Of a stretch of 64,000 nt of DNA, positions 1 through 9,571 are shown piece by piece (the stretch's first letter is position 1; every line of letters begins with the position of its first letter). A model generated the notes under the pieces. It was not told the DNA's origin, made no database searches, and saw only the letters and a list, made by a program, of their open reading frames with translations. The translations under genes were made by a program, and so were the position numbers. The stretch spans positions 496,001 through 560,000 of the forward strand of contig NZ_CP007474.1 in NCBI RefSeq assembly GCF_000632845.1, in the 5' to 3' direction. The DNA comes from Ehrlichia japonica (GTDB lineage: Bacteria; Pseudomonadota; Alphaproteobacteria; Rickettsiales; Anaplasmataceae).

Positions 1-11
1 TATTCAGTGAC

Positions 12-41
12 TTGTTTTGAGTAGTATGTGATTTGTATAAT
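12..41 (+). promoter_or_regulatory. putative sigma70-type promoter for der
   Basis: A TTGTTT hexamer (12-17) is followed after 18 bases by a perfect TATAAT (36-41), 26 bases before the der ATG. In DNA this AT-rich, -10 matches arise by chance, so this is only a plausible site. The gene upstream lies outside the window, so read-through cannot be excluded. Confidence 0.35.
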
Positions 42-67
42 GTATTATATAAAGTGTAAAATTTTTT

Positions 68-1396
68 ATGTTAAGAATAGCTATAGTTGGGTTACCTAAT
101 GTTGGAAAATCTACTATTTTTAATAGATTAACTAATCAAAAATCTGCAATTGTTAGTAATATTCCTAACTTAACAAGAGATAGGAGAGAGGGGAATGCTG
201 ATTTATGTGGGTTAAAATTTAAAATTATTGATACAGGTGGAGTAGATAATACAATAAAATTATCTGCACTGGTGTTTGATCAAGTAAAATTAGCTATAGA
301 AAGATCTGATGTTGTATTTTTTATTGTTGATGCAAGGATTGAGCATGATGATAAAAATGTGGAATTTGCAAAATATTTAAAAAAGAATACTAAGAAACCA
401 GTGATATTGATTGCGAATAAATGTGAAAGTCAAAAAAGGTGTTACAAAGTAGATTATTTAGAATATTTTAATTTTATAGGTCCGGTTTATATTTCTGCAG
501 AACATAATTTGGGTTTGATTGATTTATATGAAGCATTGTTGCCATTTGTTGAAGTGCATGATTTAGATAAATTAAATTCACGTAATATTAGGCTTTCTAT
601 TGTTGGAAAGCCAAATGCTGGTAAGTCAACTTTTGTTAATAGATTGCTTGGTGAAAGTAGAATGATTGTAAGCCATGAACCTGGAACAACTAGAGATTCT
701 ATAGACATAGAGTATGTATATAAAGGTCAAAGATTGACATTGATTGATACTGCTGGTATGCGTAAAAAAGCAAAGGTAACTGAAAGTATAGAAGTAACTT
801 CTGTTCAAAAGACTATTGAATCAATTAATAGATCGGATATTGTAATTTTAATGATAGATTCTGCTTATGGTATAGAACAACAAGATTTATCAATTGCCGA
901 GCTTGCAATACAAAAAGGTAAAGCTATCATTGTTGCTTTAAATAAGTGGGATATGGTTGCTGAAAAAAATAGATCTGATTTGTTAAAGGATATTTGTAAT
1001 TATAATAAATTAAATTTTGAAGTTCCAATTATCGAGGTTTCTGCACTTAAAAATATTAATTGTAATAAAGTAATAGATAAAAGCATAGAATTATACAAAT
1101 ATCTGACAATGCGTATTAGTACTCCTATGCTGAATAAATGGTTAAAATTAGCTGTAGAACACCATAGACCTCCATTATGTAATGGAAAGGTAGTTAAGCT
1201 TAAATATATTACACAAGTTAAAGTAATGCCTCCAACTTTTGTTATAATTGTTAATGGTTCTCATGCTATTGATTTAACGTATAAGCAGTATTTAATAAGT
1301 AATTTAAGAAAACACTTTTCTATCAATGGAATTCCAATAAGGTTGAATTTAAAGAAAAATAAGAATCCATATTGTAATAATTTTTCTAAGACTTAA
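68..1396 (+). CDS. der: ribosome-associated GTPase Der (EngA)
   Basis: Der is an essential GTPase with two consecutive G domains that acts in maturation of the 50S subunit. Both domains are visible. The first has the P-loop GLPNVGKST (residues 8-16), DTGG (55-58) and NKCE (117-120). The second has GKPNAGKST (180-188), DTAG (227-230) and NKWD (292-295). A C-terminal KH-like domain follows to residue 442, and the length fits the family. The first G4 motif ends in Glu instead of the usual Asp, which I believe is common in alphaproteobacterial Der. The gene converges with gpmI, with 72 bases between the stop codons. Confidence 0.96.
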   Translation: MLRIAIVGLPNVGKSTIFNRLTNQKSAIVSNIPNLTRDRREGNADLCGLKFKIIDTGGVDNTIKLSALVFDQVKLAIERSDVVFFIVDARIEHDDKNVEFAKYLKKNTKKPVILIANKCESQKRCYKVDYLEYFNFIGPVYISAEHNLGLIDLYEALLPFVEVHDLDKLNSRNIRLSIVGKPNAGKSTFVNRLLGESRMIVSHEPGTTRDSIDIEYVYKGQRLTLIDTAGMRKKAKVTESIEVTSVQKTIESINRSDIVILMIDSAYGIEQQDLSIAELAIQKGKAIIVALNKWDMVAEKNRSDLLKDICNYNKLNFEVPIIEVSALKNINCNKVIDKSIELYKYLTMRISTPMLNKWLKLAVEHHRPPLCNGKVVKLKYITQVKVMPPTFVIIVNGSHAIDLTYKQYLISNLRKHFSINGIPIRLNLKKNKNPYCNNFSKT

Positions 1397-1468
1397 AGGC
1401 AATTTTTTCAATTAAATATATTTAACTAGTGTGACGTGTTAATTAGTTCAAGTTTTATTATTAAATCT

Positions 1469-2974
1469 TTAAATATATTCAATCAATGAAACACCTGTCA
1501 TTTCTTTTGGTTTCTCTATATTGAGGATTTCTAAGATTGTCGGTGCTACATCACATAATCTTCCATTTCTTAATCTAATTTGTTTACTATAATTACAGAT
1601 TATGAATGGTACAGGATTTAATGTATGTGCTGTATATGGCATATTATTTTTTACATCGAACATTTCTTCTGCATTCCCGTGATCAGCGGTAATTACTAGT
1701 ACATAATTGGTACTTTGTATACAGTTTAGTATTTTACTTAAGCATTGGTCTAAAGTAGTTATGGCTTGTTTTGTTGCCTCTATATTTCCAGTATGTCCGA
1801 CCATGTCAGCATTTGCATAATTTAAAATGATTAAGGAATATTTTTGTAGTTTTATTTTTTCAATAACTGTGTCAGTAACTTCTTTTGCGGACATTTCTGG
1901 CATTAAATTATATGTAGCTACAGAAGGTGATGGTATTATTATTCTGTCTTCATTTTTAAACATATCCTCTTTTCCACCATTAAAAAAAAAGGTAACATGT
2001 GCATACTTTTCTGTTTCTGCAATTCTTAGTTGATGTAATTGATGATTTGCTATAACTTCTCCTAATGTATTTGTGATATTATTACTTGGAAATAAGCATG
2101 GTATATTAATACTATCCGAATATTTTACCATGCCTATTGTGTTTTCTAATGTGATGTGATTATCAGTTTTGATATCTCCTATGATCATTTTTATGATTTG
2201 TATTACTCTATCACTTCTAAAGTTTGTCATGATAAACCCATCGTGTGGATTCATCTTATTATAATCACCGATTACACATGGCAATATGAATTCATCTGTA
2301 ATACCAGCATTATAACTGTCTTGAACAGCTAACAATGGATTTTCATAACGTTTAGCATTTCCAAATGCCATAGCATTATATGCTTTTGCTGTACGATCCA
2401 ATTTATTATCGCGATCCATAGAATAATAGCGGCCACTTATTGTTGCAATGTTTACATTATTTAAGTATTTGATATGCTTACATAAGATGTTGATGTATTT
2501 AATTGCTGATATTGGAGGGGTATCACGTCCATCTAAAAATATATGAATTGCGACTTGTATTTGAAAATCAGATAATGCTTTAATAATGTCCAACATGTGT
2601 GTATGAAGGGAATGTACACCACCATCAGATAATAGACCAGCTACATGGCATATGCCATTGTTTTTCTTTATTTTATTGATAAATTTTAATAGATGATGAT
2701 TGTTTTTTATGTGTTTTATTTCATTGTTTATTTTACATAGGTCTTGTAACACAATTCTGCCGCTTCCTAAGTTAACATGTCCAACTTCTGAATTGCCTAT
2801 TTGTCCATCTGGAAGCCCTACATCTAATCCATGAGTAATTAAGTGACTTTTTGGATATTGTGAAATTATATTATCCCAGCAAGGCTTGTAAGATTGAGCA
2901 ATAGCATTGAACTTGTTATTTTCACTATTACCCCATCCGTCTAATATGCACAAAATTACAGAATGGTTGATCAT
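1469..2974 (-). CDS. gpmI: 2,3-bisphosphoglycerate-independent phosphoglycerate mutase
   Basis: Interconverts 3- and 2-phosphoglycerate without a bisphosphoglycerate cofactor, using metal ions and a phosphoserine intermediate; it is cytosolic. The alkaline-phosphatase-superfamily features are visible: the N-terminal metal ligand in ILDGWG (about residues 10-15), the catalytic serine in [10 protein letters not shown] (Ser62), and late metal-binding motifs NADMVGHTG and ADHGNAEEM. At 501 residues it is close to the usual ~510. Enolase, the next step toward PEP, is also in this window (40815-42080). The gene is monocistronic, convergent with der, with a 738-base non-coding stretch upstream. Confidence 0.96.
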   Translation of the reverse strand: MINHSVILCILDGWGNSENNKFNAIAQSYKPCWDNIISQYPKSHLITHGLDVGLPDGQIGNSEVGHVNLGSGRIVLQDLCKINNEIKHIKNNHHLLKFINKIKKNNGICHVAGLLSDGGVHSLHTHMLDIIKALSDFQIQVAIHIFLDGRDTPPISAIKYINILCKHIKYLNNVNIATISGRYYSMDRDNKLDRTAKAYNAMAFGNAKRYENPLLAVQDSYNAGITDEFILPCVIGDYNKMNPHDGFIMTNFRSDRVIQIIKMIIGDIKTDNHITLENTIGMVKYSDSINIPCLFPSNNITNTLGEVIANHQLHQLRIAETEKYAHVTFFFNGGKEDMFKNEDRIIIPSPSVATYNLMPEMSAKEVTDTVIEKIKLQKYSLIILNYANADMVGHTGNIEATKQAITTLDQCLSKILNCIQSTNYVLVITADHGNAEEMFDVKNNMPYTAHTLNPVPFIICNYSKQIRLRNGRLCDVAPTILEILNIEKPKEMTGVSLIEYI

Positions 2975-3712
2975 ATGTTCAATGAAAATTTACTATTATA
3001 CTTTTATATCATAGTTGTCGACATATAGTAGATATATTTTTAAATAGTAAGTAGCTAGTAGTTTTAATAATCTACCTTAGTATTAGAGTAATTCTTAAAA
3101 GAACCCTAGTTTACTATCTAAAAATCTATGATATTTAATTTAATACATACTACAGTATAGATTTTATTATAATGTATCTTTAAAAAAGTAAAAAGTACTG
3201 TGTAATGTAGTATTGTAAAGATGCTAAGACAATAACTTTGTAAATTTAACATATGGTTTAAAGTTACAGTATAAATTTATGTATATAATGTATACTTATT
3301 GAAGAATTTGAAGTGTTAAAGAATAGAGCATTGAATACATTGTTGAGATATTAAAACATGACTTTGTTATTGTATGGCCAGTTTAACATTTGTTATATTA
3401 ATGATTTGATGAAGTTGTAATTTATATAATAAATTATATATTGAAGAATTAACTTTAATTATCTGATATACTTATTTTATTTGTTGTTTTGGATTAGAAA
3501 TTTTTAATACATGAAAATACAATGTAGCCTATGATTATACTATATTGTGGTTAAAAATATAAAATTAATCTTAGTAAAAAAATGTATGATACCTTTATAT
3601 AAGGTTTGACAATTTGAAAAAATGTTAATCGTTATAATGATGTAAAAGTAGTTGATTTCTTTTTACAAGTAATATAGTTAGTTTAGTAATGTAATAATTT
3701 TTTGATATGTAA
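2975..3712. other. long non-coding AT-rich gap
   Basis: This 738-base stretch separates the divergent starts of gpmI and the beta-propeller gene. I see no plausible coding region, RNA gene or strong repeat. A perfect TTGACA (3606-3611) and a perfect TATAAT (3633-3638) lie upstream of the propeller gene, but they are 21 bases apart, longer than a standard spacer, so I do not call them a promoter. Confidence 0.5.
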
Positions 3713-4867
3713 ATGATAAAATCCAGTATTGTATTCTTCTTTCTTTTTATTTTCTTTTGTCCGGAGATGTTATTTGCAGATGAAATATTGGAAGGACATA
3801 ATCTCTATGAGGTACCAGATAATAATTCTGATAGTAATCATGTGAATGATATTAATAGATCTAGTGGGTTGATAAACAGAGATACAATTTCTTTAAGAAT
3901 GTATAGGAATGTTACTCCTGTATTTGTTAATAATAGGATTATATTTTTAGGTAAAGATGGTGTTTTGCGTTCTGTAAATAGTAAGGATGTTAAAAAATGT
4001 TATTGGGAGCTACAGGTTACAAAACATACTAACCTATATAGAGCAAGTATATTATATTCTGAAAATTTAATATTCTATATTGTAGATGATAATGTCTACG
4101 GTATTGATTTTGAAACTGGAGAAATAAAATGGCAAAAAGAGTTAAGAAGTGTGATTGCTGGATCTCCTGTTGTTATTGATAATCATCTGATGATTGTTAC
4201 TATAGATAATTATTTATACTTTTTTAATGTATCTGATGGCTCATTGTTATCAAGTAACCAGGAATCACTTCCTGAGGTAAAAAGCTATAGCTCACTATCT
4301 TCAGCATCATATGGTGATATAATAGTATTCTCTTTTTCTAATGGAAAGATTGCTGCGTTTAATTCTTTGAATGGTTTAAAGATATGGGAAAGCAATATAT
4401 CACATGCTAATGTTGCTTTTAATAATGGAGTTTCTTTACAAGCGGCAAATAATACTGTAATTGCCGTTGATAAATTACATAGCATATCAAATATTGATAT
4501 TGAATCTGGTAACACTAGGTGGTCAAAAAATTTAAAAATTCAAGGTATTTCTCAAATTGAGGAAGGTAATATAGCAGCTGTTATTGATAATAAACTTGTC
4601 TTAATGAGTATCGATACGGGAGATTTTTTATGGCAGTATGATTTATTACAACATGGGAAATCGAAAAATCAATGGAGTTCTCCTGTAATAATGAATGATG
4701 AAATTTTAGTTATAGGGAATGATGGCTGTGTAATATTAATAGATTGTAGATCTGGAGCTTTAAAATTAGTAAATTATGTATTGCCATCAGCTTATTATAT
4801 TCCAATATTGGGAGATTCTTCAATTTATGTTGTAACAAATAAAGATAAGATAATTGTTTTTCGTTAA
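3713..4867 (+). CDS. PQQ-type beta-propeller protein, BamB-like
   Basis: A 384-residue exported beta-propeller. Residues 1-22 form a signal peptide (KSS, then a Phe/Ile-rich core) with a likely signal peptidase I site after LFA. The rest contains PQQ-like repeats, with recurring patterns such as YGIDFETGEIKW, YFFNVSDGSLL, AAFNSLNGLKIWE, SNIDIESGNTRW and LMSIDTGDFLWQYD. This pattern and length suggest BamB, the scaffold lipoprotein of the BAM outer-membrane assembly machine, but I see no lipobox cysteine, so it would be a soluble periplasmic form. A PQQ enzyme is unlikely at this length. lpdA follows 16-22 bases downstream, so the two may be co-transcribed. Confidence 0.72.
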   Translation: MIKSSIVFFFLFIFFCPEMLFADEILEGHNLYEVPDNNSDSNHVNDINRSSGLINRDTISLRMYRNVTPVFVNNRIIFLGKDGVLRSVNSKDVKKCYWELQVTKHTNLYRASILYSENLIFYIVDDNVYGIDFETGEIKWQKELRSVIAGSPVVIDNHLMIVTIDNYLYFFNVSDGSLLSSNQESLPEVKSYSSLSSASYGDIIVFSFSNGKIAAFNSLNGLKIWESNISHANVAFNNGVSLQAANNTVIAVDKLHSISNIDIESGNTRWSKNLKIQGISQIEEGNIAAVIDNKLVLMSIDTGDFLWQYDLLQHGKSKNQWSSPVIMNDEILVIGNDGCVILIDCRSGALKLVNYVLPSAYYIPILGDSSIYVVTNKDKIIVFR

Positions 4868-4889
4868 GTGATAGTATAAGGATATGAGT

Positions 4890-6287
4890 ATGCGAAATTA
4901 TGATATGGTGGTTATCGGTGGTGGACCTGGTGGTTATAAATGTGCAATTAGAGGAGCTCAACTTGGATTAAAAGTTGCATGTATAGATAAAAATAAAATT
5001 TTAGGGGGTACATGTTTAAGGATAGGATGTATTCCTTCTAAAGCTTTGTTGCATTTTTCTCATGAATATTATCATTTAAAAAATAATTTAGCTAAAGTTG
5101 GGATAACATTTGATAATTTAAGTTTTGACTTAGACAAAATTATGTCTTTTAAAGATAAAAATATTACTGAGTTAGGAAATGGGATTAGTTATTTGTTTTC
5201 TAGTTATAAAATTGATTATTTGTATGGTATTGGTAAAATACAATCTGTAAATTCTAATGATTTTGTTGTTGCTGTAGTTGGTGACAATGGTGAGCAGAAA
5301 ATAATGAGTAAACATGTAGTTATTGCTACTGGATCTGATGTTGCAAATTTTCCTGGTATTGATATTGATGAAGAAAGAATAGTATCGTCTACTGCAGCTT
5401 TATCTTTTAAAGAGCCACCAAAGAAGTTGGTAGTTATAGGGGCTGGAGCTATAGGTTTAGAAATGTCATCTGTATGGAGTAGATTTGGATCTGAGGTGAC
5501 TGTTGTTGAATTTTTTGATAAAATTGCTCCTAGTATGGATGGTGATATTAGTAAAGCTTTGCTTGCAAGTTTAAAAAAACAGGGGATCAATTTTAAATTA
5601 TCAACTAAAGTTACTTCAATTGATAAAAAAGGAAATAGTTTAGCTGTGCATCTTGAGTCTATAAAAGATGGTAGCTCTGAAATAATAGAAGTAGATAAGG
5701 TTCTTGTATCTATTGGACGCATTCCATATACGAATGGATTGATTGATAATAATTCTATAGAGTGTGATGCTAGGGGATTTATTAAAGTTAATAGTAAGTA
5801 TGAGACAAATATACCAGGCATATTTGCTATTGGTGATGTTATTGGTGGAGTAATGCTTGCTCATAAGGCAGAAGAAGAAGGCATTGCTGTTGCAGAATTA
5901 ATTTCTGGGCATGTTCCACATGTGGATTATGAGATTATTCCATCTGTAATATATACGCATCCTGCTGTTGCATCTATTGGTAAAACAGAAGAGAGTTTAA
6001 AGAATATTAATTATAGTTATACTGTTGGTAAGTCTAACTTTGCTGCAAATAGTAGATCAAAAATTACAGATAATGCAGTAGGATTTGTAAAGGTATTGGC
6101 TTCTAAAGAAAATGATGCGATTTTAGGTGTTCATATTATTGGTGCATATGCTGATACTATGATTAATGAATCTGCTGTTGCTATGGCTTATAGAGCATCA
6201 TCAGAAGATATATTCCGCATTTGTCATTCACATCCAGATGTTAATGAAGCATTTAAAGATGCATGTGAAGCAGTGTTTTTAAAATGA
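4890..6287 (+). CDS. lpdA: dihydrolipoyl dehydrogenase (E3)
   Basis: FAD flavoprotein that reoxidises dihydrolipoamide in the 2-oxoacid dehydrogenase complexes, passing electrons to NAD+. The FAD-binding VVIGGGPGGY is at the N-terminus. The redox-active disulfide lies in GGTCLRIGCIPSKALL. A second Rossmann motif VVIGAGAIGLE binds NAD. The C-terminal dimer-interface motif CHSHPDVNEA supplies the catalytic His-Glu pair. An in-frame ATG six bases upstream (4884) is possible, but AAGG at 4878-4881 is only two bases from it and eight from 4890, so I prefer 4890 (465 residues). Alphaproteobacteria often have two E3 paralogs and I cannot say which complex this one serves. Confidence 0.95.
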   Translation: MRNYDMVVIGGGPGGYKCAIRGAQLGLKVACIDKNKILGGTCLRIGCIPSKALLHFSHEYYHLKNNLAKVGITFDNLSFDLDKIMSFKDKNITELGNGISYLFSSYKIDYLYGIGKIQSVNSNDFVVAVVGDNGEQKIMSKHVVIATGSDVANFPGIDIDEERIVSSTAALSFKEPPKKLVVIGAGAIGLEMSSVWSRFGSEVTVVEFFDKIAPSMDGDISKALLASLKKQGINFKLSTKVTSIDKKGNSLAVHLESIKDGSSEIIEVDKVLVSIGRIPYTNGLIDNNSIECDARGFIKVNSKYETNIPGIFAIGDVIGGVMLAHKAEEEGIAVAELISGHVPHVDYEIIPSVIYTHPAVASIGKTEESLKNINYSYTVGKSNFAANSRSKITDNAVGFVKVLASKENDAILGVHIIGAYADTMINESAVAMAYRASSEDIFRICHSHPDVNEAFKDACEAVFLK

Positions 6288-6303
6288 TTAGCTTATCATT
6301 TTA
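6280..6303. terminator. hairpin spanning the lpdA stop codon
   Basis: An inverted repeat of 8-9 bp (AAAATGAT at 6281-6288, ATCATTTT at 6295-6302, extended by one pair) with a 6-base loop overlaps the lpdA stop codon and ends 18 bases before the next start. No U-run follows beyond the arm itself, so it may be a weak terminator, an mRNA-stability element or chance. Confidence 0.35.
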
Positions 6304-6321
6304 GCATGAGGTTCAGGTATT

Positions 6322-7395
6322 ATGTTACATAGGCTATTAAGGTTAAAGTTAGAGTATAAAGTAGCGTTTTTTATTCTATTGTTAGCTATTATTTGGGTTA
6401 ATAGTAGAATTTTTAAGAAATATGATCAGCAGATAGAACAAGATGTTTTTCATAATCGTCCTGTTAACATTAAAGTAGTAGAATCTAATGCTCAAGATAG
6501 AGTAGTGTACTTATCCTTGATAGGTGAAGTCGAAGCTTTTCGTTATGTTAATATTATGCCAGAAGTTGCTGGTAAGGTATCAGATGTCTTGGTAAAGGAT
6601 GGGGATTATGTAACAGAAGGAAATATTTTAGTAAAAATAGAAAAATATGAAAAACAAGAACAATTAGAACAGGCTAAAGCTCTATTAAAGCAAAGAGAAC
6701 TTGAATATAAAGCTTCTCAGTCTTTAAATGAACATGGATACAGATCTGAGATAAATGATGCATTATCTTTTACTGCTTTAGAATCAGCTAAAGCAGATGT
6801 AAAAAAAGCACAAATTAATTTATATAATACAGAGATAAAGGCTCCTTTTTCTGGATTTGTAGATAAAATGAATGTGCAAATTGGTGATTTGGTGTTTGCT
6901 GGTGGATCATCAATTGTGCAATTAGTTAACTTTGATAAAATAAGAGTGATTACTTATGTTCCAGAGAAGTATTTAAATAGATTAAAAGTGGGTGATATTT
7001 GTAAGATCTTAATTGCACAAAATGAAGAAATATATGCTCCTATTGTTTTTATCAGTAAAATAATAAATCGTAATACAAGAACTTATCGAGTGGAAATGAT
7101 ATTGGATAATGATGATTTAAAGATTTTTACGCAAGGGGCTGTTTATTCTATAAAGATTCCTGTGGGGAATTATCGAGCTCATAGAATTTCACCTTCTGCT
7201 TTAGATCTGCAAGATAATGGAGATTTGGGCATTAAAGTAATTGTTGATGAAAAAGTAAAATTTATACCTGTTGAAGTTATTGATAGTGAATACAACGGGG
7301 ATATTTGGATTACAAATTCTCCTGATACTATTAAATTAATCACTTTAGGTCACGAATATGTGAAAGATAATACGCATATTGAACATAAGTCATAA
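6322..7395 (+). CDS. RND efflux periplasmic adaptor (membrane fusion protein)
   Basis: A 357-residue HlyD/AcrA-type adaptor, the periplasmic link between an RND pump and an outer-membrane channel. One N-terminal transmembrane anchor is visible (about residues 14-30). Then come a lipoyl half-motif around VLVKDGDYVTEGNILVKIE, a charged helical hairpin (roughly residues 110-170), the second lipoyl half around NTEIKAPFSGFVDKM with NVQIGDLV, and beta-barrel segments. No permease or TolC gene is adjacent; the RND permease start at 62695 is 55 kb away. The gene is 34 bases behind lpdA, with no functional link apparent. Confidence 0.85.
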   Translation: MLHRLLRLKLEYKVAFFILLLAIIWVNSRIFKKYDQQIEQDVFHNRPVNIKVVESNAQDRVVYLSLIGEVEAFRYVNIMPEVAGKVSDVLVKDGDYVTEGNILVKIEKYEKQEQLEQAKALLKQRELEYKASQSLNEHGYRSEINDALSFTALESAKADVKKAQINLYNTEIKAPFSGFVDKMNVQIGDLVFAGGSSIVQLVNFDKIRVITYVPEKYLNRLKVGDICKILIAQNEEIYAPIVFISKIINRNTRTYRVEMILDNDDLKIFTQGAVYSIKIPVGNYRAHRISPSALDLQDNGDLGIKVIVDEKVKFIPVEVIDSEYNGDIWITNSPDTIKLITLGHEYVKDNTHIEHKS

Positions 7396-7549
7396 AAAAT
7401 TGAACTGAATTTAATTAGAGTCTTATAAAATCAAGAAGTTTAAGTAATTTTAATAAGTGAGTCTGATTTTTTTAGTATTATAAAAATTATGTTGCAGGTT
7501 GGTATTGTGTATTCTACAATGTAGGGAGTTCATTGTTTTATAAAATATA

Positions 7550-7798
7550 GTGGTAACAAAAGAAGGTATAATTGAAGCTGAGGGTATTGTAGTTAAGTTG
7601 TTGCGTGGTGCAACTTTTATGGTCAGGCTTAATGATAATTATGAAATTATAGCGCATGCTTCAGGGAAGATAAGGAAAAGTAAAATACGTATATTAATGC
7701 ATGATAAGGTGTTGGTTGAAATCAGTACCTATGGTATTAATAAAGGCGAAGTAGGGAAAGGTAGAATTATTAGACGATTAAAGATTGTAGATGCTTAA
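7550..7798 (+). CDS. infA: translation initiation factor IF-1
   Basis: Small OB-fold factor that binds the 30S A site during initiation. The S1/OB pattern is clear: IEAEGIVVKLLRGATFMVRL, then AHASGKIRKSKIRIL and DKVLVEIS. It is 82 residues, slightly longer than the 72-residue E. coli protein. I read a GTG start (7550); no in-frame ATG exists before the conserved IEAEG region and no strong Shine-Dalgarno is visible. The 3' end overlaps the maf start by 8 bases, implying translational coupling. Confidence 0.93.
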   Translation: MVTKEGIIEAEGIVVKLLRGATFMVRLNDNYEIIAHASGKIRKSKIRILMHDKVLVEISTYGINKGEVGKGRIIRRLKIVDA

Positions 7799-8369
7799 GT
7801 TTGATAATTTGGTGTTAGCTTCTTCTTCAAAGCAAAGGTTGTCTTTACTGGAACAAATTGGTGTAATCCCTGGGCAGGTGGTGTCTCCTGGTATAAATGA
7901 GGTGATCTTAAAGAAGGAATTACCTAAAGCTTATTCAATACGTATAGCTAAAGAAAAAGGTACAAAAGTAAAGGTATTATATCCTGATAAGTTTGTATTG
8001 AGCGCAGATACTGTCGTATGTTGTGGTAGGAGGGTATTACCAAAAGCAGAGACAGAAGAACAAGCTCTTGAATGTATGAGATTAATATCAGGACGTAGGC
8101 ATAGAGTTTATACAACTATTTGTTTGTATACTCCCCATGATAAATTGCATTGTAGAAGTGTGGTGGCAATAGTAAAGTTTAAGCGTTTATCTGTACAAGA
8201 AATAAATTGTTATATAATGTCCAGACAATGGGAAGGAAAGTCAGGTGGGTGTAGTATACAGACTGATGCTGGTAAGTTTGTATTGTCAATTAATGGATCA
8301 TACTCTGCTGTTATAGGGTTACCATTGTATGAAACTTATTCGGTTTTGAATCAATATTTTAGTATATAA
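7791..8369 (+). CDS. maf: Maf-like nucleoside triphosphate pyrophosphatase
   Basis: Maf proteins hydrolyse non-canonical or specific nucleoside triphosphates to monophosphates and were first linked to septum inhibition. The motifs are the N-terminal LASSSKQRLSLLEQIG, the acidic SADTVVCC, ISGRRHRVYTT and GKSGGCSIQTDAG; the 192-residue length is typical. The infA-maf overlap is common in alphaproteobacteria. Substrate specificity cannot be read with confidence. Confidence 0.92.
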   Translation: MLKFDNLVLASSSKQRLSLLEQIGVIPGQVVSPGINEVILKKELPKAYSIRIAKEKGTKVKVLYPDKFVLSADTVVCCGRRVLPKAETEEQALECMRLISGRRHRVYTTICLYTPHDKLHCRSVVAIVKFKRLSVQEINCYIMSRQWEGKSGGCSIQTDAGKFVLSINGSYSAVIGLPLYETYSVLNQYFSI

Positions 8370-8685
8370 ATTTCTTAGTTATAACTGTTGATATAGTAGA
8401 GCTATAGCTACATATTAGTAAGTTAGTGTTTGGGAGTGTACTTGCTTAAGTATTTTTCTATTATATACAATAATAGTGCTGTTATTAATAATAAATTCCT
8501 TGCTAAGAGTTGTGGCAGTTGCTAACATGGTAAGCATTTTAAAAAATAATTTATTATAGAAGTATTTGTTAATGCATTATAGATATATTTATTGGATTAT
8601 TTATTGAAATTGCATTTCACACATGACGTAACATAATGGTCCTGTTATATACTTGACAGGTTATTGTCGTGGAGGAGTAACTGTT
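8370..8685. other. non-coding leader region of the rpsB-tsf operon
   Basis: About 316 bases with no convincing gene. It holds a candidate promoter (8610-8637), a small inverted repeat CCTGT/ACAGG (8641-8645 and 8656-8660), and a strong Shine-Dalgarno GGAGGAG (8671-8677) that serves an 8-codon ORF rather than rpsB itself. It is likely the transcribed leader of rpsB, where ribosomal protein operons are commonly autoregulated. Confidence 0.45.
8610..8637 (+). promoter_or_regulatory. putative promoter for rpsB-tsf
   Basis: TTGCAT (8610-8615) and CATAAT (8632-8637) are separated by 16 bases, which would put the transcript start near 8643 with a leader of about 60 bases. The TTGACA at 8653-8658 looks better but lies only 12 bases before the Shine-Dalgarno, too close to act as a -35 for this gene. 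Confidence 0.35.
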
Positions 8686-8712
8686 ATGGAATTAGGAGAA
8701 AAAAATGGTTAA
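8686..8712 (+). CDS. possible 8-codon leader peptide overlapping the rpsB start
   Basis: ATG at 8686 opens an 8-codon frame (MELGEKNG) ending in TAA at 8710-8712, overlapping the first bases of rpsB (8705) in another frame. It is preceded at 8 bases by GGAGGAG, the best Shine-Dalgarno in this area. rpsB has its own weaker AGGAGA (8694-8699) inside this mini-ORF. The arrangement would allow terminating ribosomes to feed rpsB. Translation is inferred, not shown. Confidence 0.35.
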   Translation: MELGEKNG

Positions 8713-9571
8713 TTTGCCACAATTTACAATGCGAGATTTAGTAGAATCTGGTGTTCACTTTGGTCATAAGGCAAGTAGGTGGAATCCTAGGATGGCTCCA
8801 TATATATATGGAGTACATAATGATATTCACATTATCAATTTGCAGAATACTGTAGTTTTGCTTAGGAATGCATTAAAAGCCATATATGATATAGTTCTTA
8901 AGAGGGGGAGGGTATTATTTATAGGAACTAAAGTCCAAGCCTCTGCTATTATTGCTGATGAAGCAATACGTTGTGGACAATATTATATAAATAATAGATG
9001 GTTAGGAGGTATGTTAACAAATTGGGAAACTATCTCTCTATCAATAAAAAAACTGAAAGAATATGAAAAATTAATAGAAAATGTTGATAATCAGTTTACA
9101 AAGAAGGAATTATTACTTTTTGAGAAGAAAAGAGCAAAACTTGATAGGTCTATAGGTGGTATTTGTAATATGGGTGGATTGCCTCATGCCTTGTTTATAA
9201 TTGATACAAATAAGGAACATATTGCAATTAAAGAAGCTAATAAATTAAATATTCCTATTATAGCAGTGTTGGATACTAATTCAGATCCTACTGGTATAGA
9301 TTATCCAATTCCTGGAAATGATGATGCAGTACGTTCAATTGATTTCTTTTGTAAGATTGTGTCAGATACTATATTAGAGGCGATACGTTCTGATTTAGCT
9401 AAGTCTGGTATTAGTGTTGATGGTATTAAGGATTTTTCAGTAGAGAGAAGAGAAGATCTTTTGAAAACAAGTAATCGAGATAATAAGAATAATAAAAGTA
9501 GTGGTGCTATTGATAATATTGAAAATCTTAAAGAAGAAGATCTTATAGGAGGAAGTAATAATGAAGATTGA
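8705..9571 (+). CDS. rpsB: 30S ribosomal protein S2
   Basis: S2 is a late-assembling protein at the head-body junction of the 30S subunit. Diagnostic segments are [19 protein letters not shown], the [15 protein letters not shown] stretch and the [17 protein letters not shown] region. At 288 residues it is longer than the ~240-residue E. coli protein; the extra part is a charged, Asn/Lys/Glu-rich C-terminal tail (from about residue 250). It overlaps tsf by 11 bases, the classic rpsB-tsf operon. Confidence 0.97.
   Translation: MVNLPQFTMRDLVESGVHFGHKASRWNPRMAPYIYGVHNDIHIINLQNTVVLLRNALKAIYDIVLKRGRVLFIGTKVQASAIIADEAIRCGQYYINNRWLGGMLTNWETISLSIKKLKEYEKLIENVDNQFTKKELLLFEKKRAKLDRSIGGICNMGGLPHALFIIDTNKEHIAIKEANKLNIPIIAVLDTNSDPTGIDYPIPGNDDAVRSIDFFCKIVSDTILEAIRSDLAKSGISVDGIKDFSVERREDLLKTSNRDNKNNKSSGAIDNIENLKEEDLIGGSNNED

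Noticed and set aside
3606-3638. Perfect TTGACA and TATAAT upstream of the beta-propeller gene.
   Set aside because: The spacer is 21 bases, outside the usual 16-19, so I do not call it a promoter.
5216-5821. A 201-codon minus-strand frame opposite lpdA.
   Set aside because: It overlaps a complete, motif-rich dihydrolipoyl dehydrogenase and shows no family features.
8653-8658. Perfect TTGACA as the -35 of the rpsB promoter.
   Set aside because: It lies only 12 bases before the GGAGGAG box, leaving no room for a -10, start site and leader. The inverted repeat containing it is the more likely meaning.
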